A stretch of 64,000 bases of DNA from JAEUPI01 sp046348365 (lineage in GTDB: Bacteria; Pseudomonadota; Gammaproteobacteria; Burkholderiales; Burkholderiaceae_C), in the NCBI GenBank assembly GCA_046348365.1, contig JAXMEL010000001.1, positions 186,001 to 250,000 on the forward strand, written 5' to 3'. How positions within the stretch are numbered: position 1 is the first letter of the stretch; each line of letters starts with the position of its first letter. The notes below the pieces were generated by a model. It was not told where the DNA came from. It saw nothing but the letters and a program-made list of their open reading frames with translations, and ran no database searches. Below are positions 61,105-64,000 of the stretch, piece after piece. The position numbers and the translations under genes were made by a program.

Positions 61105-62321
61105 GCCGGCGCGACGACATCCCGCGCGTGAAGCTGCCGGCCGACGCCCGGCTCGACACGCTGGCCGTGCGCGAGGGCCTGCCCGCCGGCCCGTGGGGCG
61201 AGAACTCCGAGGCGCTGTTCCTCACCAGCTGCTTCGTGCACCCCGACTGCGAGACCGCCGCGCGGCGCTTCGCCAACGAGGAAGACGCGTTCGTCTACAG
61301 CCGCTTCTCGAACCCCAACGTCACGATCATGGAGCGGCGCCTCGCGGCGCTCGAGGGCACCACCGGCTGCATCGGCACCGGCAGCGGCATGAGCGCGATC
61401 CTGCTGCTGGTGATGGCGCTGCTGAAGGCGGGCGACCACGTGATCTGCTCGCGCAGCGTGTTCGGCTCGACGATCAAACTGCTCGGCGGCGAGTTCGGCA
61501 AGTTCGGGCTGCAGACCAGCTTCGTCAGCCAGACCGACGTGCGCGAGTGGCGCGCCGCCGTGCAGCCGAACACCAAGCTGCTGTTCGCCGAGACGCCGAC
61601 CAACCCGGTGACCGAGGTGTGCGACATCCGCGCGCTGGCCGACATCGCGCACGATGCCGGCGCGCTGCTGGTGGTCGACAACTGCCTGTGCTCGCCGGCG
61701 CTGCAGCAGCCGGTGAAGTTCGGCGCCGACATCGTGATGCACTCGGGCACCAAGTTCCTCGACGGGCAGGGCCGTGTCAACGCCGGTGCGCTGTGCGCGC
61801 CGGAAGAGATGGTCGAGGAGAAGTTCGTGCCGGTGATGCGCAGCGCCGGCATGAGCCTGTCGCCGTTCAACGCCTGGGTGGTGGCCAAGGGGCTCGAGAC
61901 GCTGTCGGTGCGCCTGCTCGCGCAGAGCGACCGCACGCTCGCGCTCGCGCGCTGGCTCGAGGCGCACCCGGCGGTCGAGCGCGTGTACTACCCGGGGCTG
62001 CCGTCGCATCCGCAGCATGAGCTGGCGATGCGCCAGCAGGATGGGCGTGGCGGCGCGGTGCTGGCGTTCAACGTGAAGGGCGGCCGCGCCGAGGCGTTCG
62101 CGGTGGTCGATGCAACGCGCATCTGCAGCATCGCCGCCAACTTCGGCGACACGCGCACCATCATCACGCACCCGGCCAGCACCTCGCACGGCCGCCTCAC
62201 CGAGGCGCAGCGCCAGGCCGCGGGCATCGGCCAGAACATGATCCGCCTCGGCGTGGGGCTCGAAGACGTGGAAGACCTGAAGGCCGATCTGGCGCGCGGG
62301 TTGGACGCCCTCGGCTCATGA
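61101..62321 (+). CDS. metZ: O-succinylhomoserine sulfhydrylase MetZ
   Basis: A PLP enzyme of direct sulphhydrylation in methionine synthesis. The start is a TTG inside the purF stop (TTGA) with GGAGG eight bases before; no ATG is nearby. The 406-aa protein has the Cys/Met family motifs FVYSRFSNPNVTIMERRLAALEG, GTGSGMSAI, LLVVDNCLCSPALQQPVKFGADIVMHSGTKFLDGQG (PLP-binding Lys) and ITHPASTSHGRL. The purF-metZ order is known in proteobacteria. It could be O-acetylhomoserine-using instead; the succinyl assignment is by family. Confidence 0.93.
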   Translation: MSRRDDIPRVKLPADARLDTLAVREGLPAGPWGENSEALFLTSCFVHPDCETAARRFANEEDAFVYSRFSNPNVTIMERRLAALEGTTGCIGTGSGMSAILLLVMALLKAGDHVICSRSVFGSTIKLLGGEFGKFGLQTSFVSQTDVREWRAAVQPNTKLLFAETPTNPVTEVCDIRALADIAHDAGALLVVDNCLCSPALQQPVKFGADIVMHSGTKFLDGQGRVNAGALCAPEEMVEEKFVPVMRSAGMSLSPFNAWVVAKGLETLSVRLLAQSDRTLALARWLEAHPAVERVYYPGLPSHPQHELAMRQQDGRGGAVLAFNVKGGRAEAFAVVDATRICSIAANFGDTRTIITHPASTSHGRLTEAQRQAAGIGQNMIRLGVGLEDVEDLKADLARGLDALGS

Positions 62322-63754
62322 GCAAGGTGGTTCGCACCCGCATCGCGCCATCGCCCACCGGCTTCCTGCACCTGGGCACCGCGCGCACGGCGCTGTATTC
62401 GTGGGCCTTTGCGCGCCACCATGGCGGGCAGTTCGTGCTGCGCATCGAAGACACCGACGTCGAGCGCGAGTCGGAAGGTGCGGTCGACCAGATCATCGAC
62501 GCGATGCGCTGGCTCGGCCTCGACTACGACGAAGGGCCGATCTACCAGATGCAGCGCCTCGCGCGCTATCACGAGGTGGTGCGGCAGATGCTCGCCGCGG
62601 GCACGGCGTACCGCTGCTACTGCACGCCCGACGAGCTCGACGCGATGCGCGAGGCGCAGCGCGCGCGCGGCGACAAGACGCGCTACGACGGCCGCTGGCG
62701 CCCCGAGGCCGGCAAGACGCTGCCGCTGCCGCCGCAGGGCGTGCAGCCGGTGGTGCGCTTTCGCAATCCGCTGTCGGGCCACGTGCAGTGGGACGACCTC
62801 GTCAAGGGCCCGATCAGCATCGGCAACGAGGAGATCGACGACCTCATCATCCTGCGGCCGGCCGCGGCCGACGCGCCGGCCGACGCGCTGGGCATCCCGA
62901 CCTACAACTTCGCGGTCGTGGTCGACGACTGGGACCTGCGCATCACGCATGTCTTTCGCGGCGACGAGCACATCAACAACACGCCGTGGCAGATCAACAT
63001 CTTCCGCGCGCTGGGTGCGCCGCTGCCGCTGTTCGGCCACTGCCCGATCATCCTCGGCGAAGACGGGCTCAAGCTCAGCAAGCGCCGCGGTGCCGTCAGC
63101 GTCACCGCCTACCAGGAGGCCGGCTACCTGCCCGAGGCGATGCTCAACTACCTCGCGCGCCTGGGCTGGAGCCATGGCGACGACGAGTTGTTCAGCCGCG
63201 AGCAGATGGTGCAGTGGTTCGACGGCAGCCACCTCGCCAAGAGCCCCGCGCAGTGGGATCCGGCCAAGCTCGCGTGGGTCAACGCGCATTACGTGAAGGC
63301 AGCGGGCGACGATCGGCTGGCGCAGCTGGTGCTGCCGTTCCTCGAACGGCGCGGCGTGATCGTCGAGGCTGCCGACGAGCGGCTCGCGCGGCGCTGCGGC
63401 CTGCTCAAGGAGCGCTGCAGCACGCTGGTGGAGCTGGCCGACTGGCTGGCGATGTTCCACCTGCCGGCCAGGCCGAGCGAGGCCGACCGCGCGGCCTACC
63501 TCATCGATGCGGTCAAGCCCGCGATGGCCTCGCTGCGCCAGCGGCTCGCCACCGTGGCCTGGGACAAGGCGGGCATCGCCCAGGCGTTGAAGGACACGCT
63601 GGCCGAGCACAAGCTCAAGATGCCGCAACTGGCGCCGGCCGTGCGCGTGGCGGTGTGCGGCCGCAGCCAGACGCCGTCGATCGACGCGGTGCTGGCGCTG
63701 TTCGACCGGCAGACGGTGCTCGAGCGGCTGGCGGCGGCGACCGCCGTGGCATGA
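62318..63754 (+). CDS. gltX: Glutamyl-tRNA synthetase
   Basis: Charges tRNA-Glu. The 478-aa class I synthetase has APSPTGFLHLGTARTALYSW (HIGH-type), CYCTPDELDAMR, VDDWDLRITHVFRGDEHINNTPWQINIFRALG and the KMSKS-type LKLSKRRGAVSV. It overlaps metZ (ATGA) and is followed after 50 bp by two tRNA genes, one of which, tRNA-Glu, is its substrate. Confidence 0.96.
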   Translation: MSKVVRTRIAPSPTGFLHLGTARTALYSWAFARHHGGQFVLRIEDTDVERESEGAVDQIIDAMRWLGLDYDEGPIYQMQRLARYHEVVRQMLAAGTAYRCYCTPDELDAMREAQRARGDKTRYDGRWRPEAGKTLPLPPQGVQPVVRFRNPLSGHVQWDDLVKGPISIGNEEIDDLIILRPAAADAPADALGIPTYNFAVVVDDWDLRITHVFRGDEHINNTPWQINIFRALGAPLPLFGHCPIILGEDGLKLSKRRGAVSVTAYQEAGYLPEAMLNYLARLGWSHGDDELFSREQMVQWFDGSHLAKSPAQWDPAKLAWVNAHYVKAAGDDRLAQLVLPFLERRGVIVEAADERLARRCGLLKERCSTLVELADWLAMFHLPARPSEADRAAYLIDAVKPAMASLRQRLATVAWDKAGIAQALKDTLAEHKLKMPQLAPAVRVAVCGRSQTPSIDAVLALFDRQTVLERLAAATAVA

Positions 63755-63804
63755 CCCGCTATAATCCCCGACTCGCTTGATGCGCGGTGTGTTGTGCCCG
63801 TACC

Positions 63805-63880
<76 letters not shown>

Positions 63881-63913
63881 ACGCGGCGCGCAGCAAGTCG
63901 ACGAAGTTTTCCT

Positions 63914-63989
63914 GACCCCTTCGTCTAGAGGCCTAGGACACGACCCTTTCACGGTTGTAACAGGGGTTCGAATCCCCTAGGGGTCGCCA
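63914..63989 (+). tRNA. tRNA-Glu (anticodon TTC)
   Basis: A 76-nt cloverleaf with encoded CCA. GACCCCT pairs with AGGGGTC, the D arm has GTCTAGAGGCCTAGGAC, the anticodon arm CGACC-CTTTCAC-GGTTG gives TTC, and the T arm is CAGGGGTTCGAATCCCCT-like. It lies 33 bp after tRNA-Ala, so both are likely one transcript. Confidence 0.95.
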
Positions 63990-64000
63990 ACAACAACAGC

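Overview
The window looks like a chromosomal segment of a high-GC (roughly 70%) betaproteobacterium of the order Burkholderiales, close in style to Rubrivivax, Leptothrix, Methylibium or Variovorax. This rests on two conserved housekeeping blocks (leuCDB-asd-fimV-truA-trpFBA-accD-folC-dedD-cvpA-purF-metZ and a gntR/mdh/citE-like/sdhCDAB/sdhE/gltA TCA block), on protein similarity as I recognise it, and on strong GC-biased codon use. No search was run, so the genus is an inference.

Layout. 1-9.3 kb: the end of a flagellar cluster (3' part of flgK, then flgL) runs into a c-di-GMP/signalling group (HDOD protein, HPt protein, Rec-PAS-GGDEF-EAL protein, diguanylate cyclase) and a small helical phasin-like protein. 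9.3-13.4 kb: a DUF5916-type surface protein and an AmpG-like MFS transporter. 13.4-14.9 kb: a small accessory islet with a mosaic repeat carrying a 112-bp MITE-like insertion and two unrecognised genes. 14.9-27.1 kb: TCA-cycle genes (acnB, CitE-like lyase, mdh, gntR, sdhCDAB, sdhE, gltA) with two tandem paralogous periplasmic proteins between acnB and citE. 27.2-30.6 kb: DUF547, ATP-grasp and two YHS-domain lipoproteins.

30.8-35.3 kb holds the most notable system: egtD, an EgtB-like selenoneine synthase (senA), a selenosugar-synthase-like glycosyltransferase (senB) and selD/senC, followed by a cupin. Together they predict hercynine formation, selenide activation, selenosugar formation and C-Se bond formation, i.e. 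selenoneine synthesis. 35.4-35.9 kb carries a second, inverted copy of the 13.5-kb repeat with its own 239-bp inverted-repeat insertion.

36.0-44.8 kb is a propionyl-CoA/methylmalonyl-CoA operon (divergent gntR regulator, methylmalonyl-CoA mutase, MeaB chaperone, carboxylase beta and alpha subunits, epimerase-like VOC protein) interrupted by a VapBC-type toxin-antitoxin pair with its own promoter/operator. 44.9-63.8 kb is leucine, aspartate-family, tryptophan, fatty-acid, folate, purine and methionine biosynthesis plus truA, fimV (frameshifted in this sequence), dedD, cvpA and gltX. The window ends with tRNA-Ala(GGC) and tRNA-Glu(TTC). Propionyl-CoA breakdown feeds succinyl-CoA into the TCA block.
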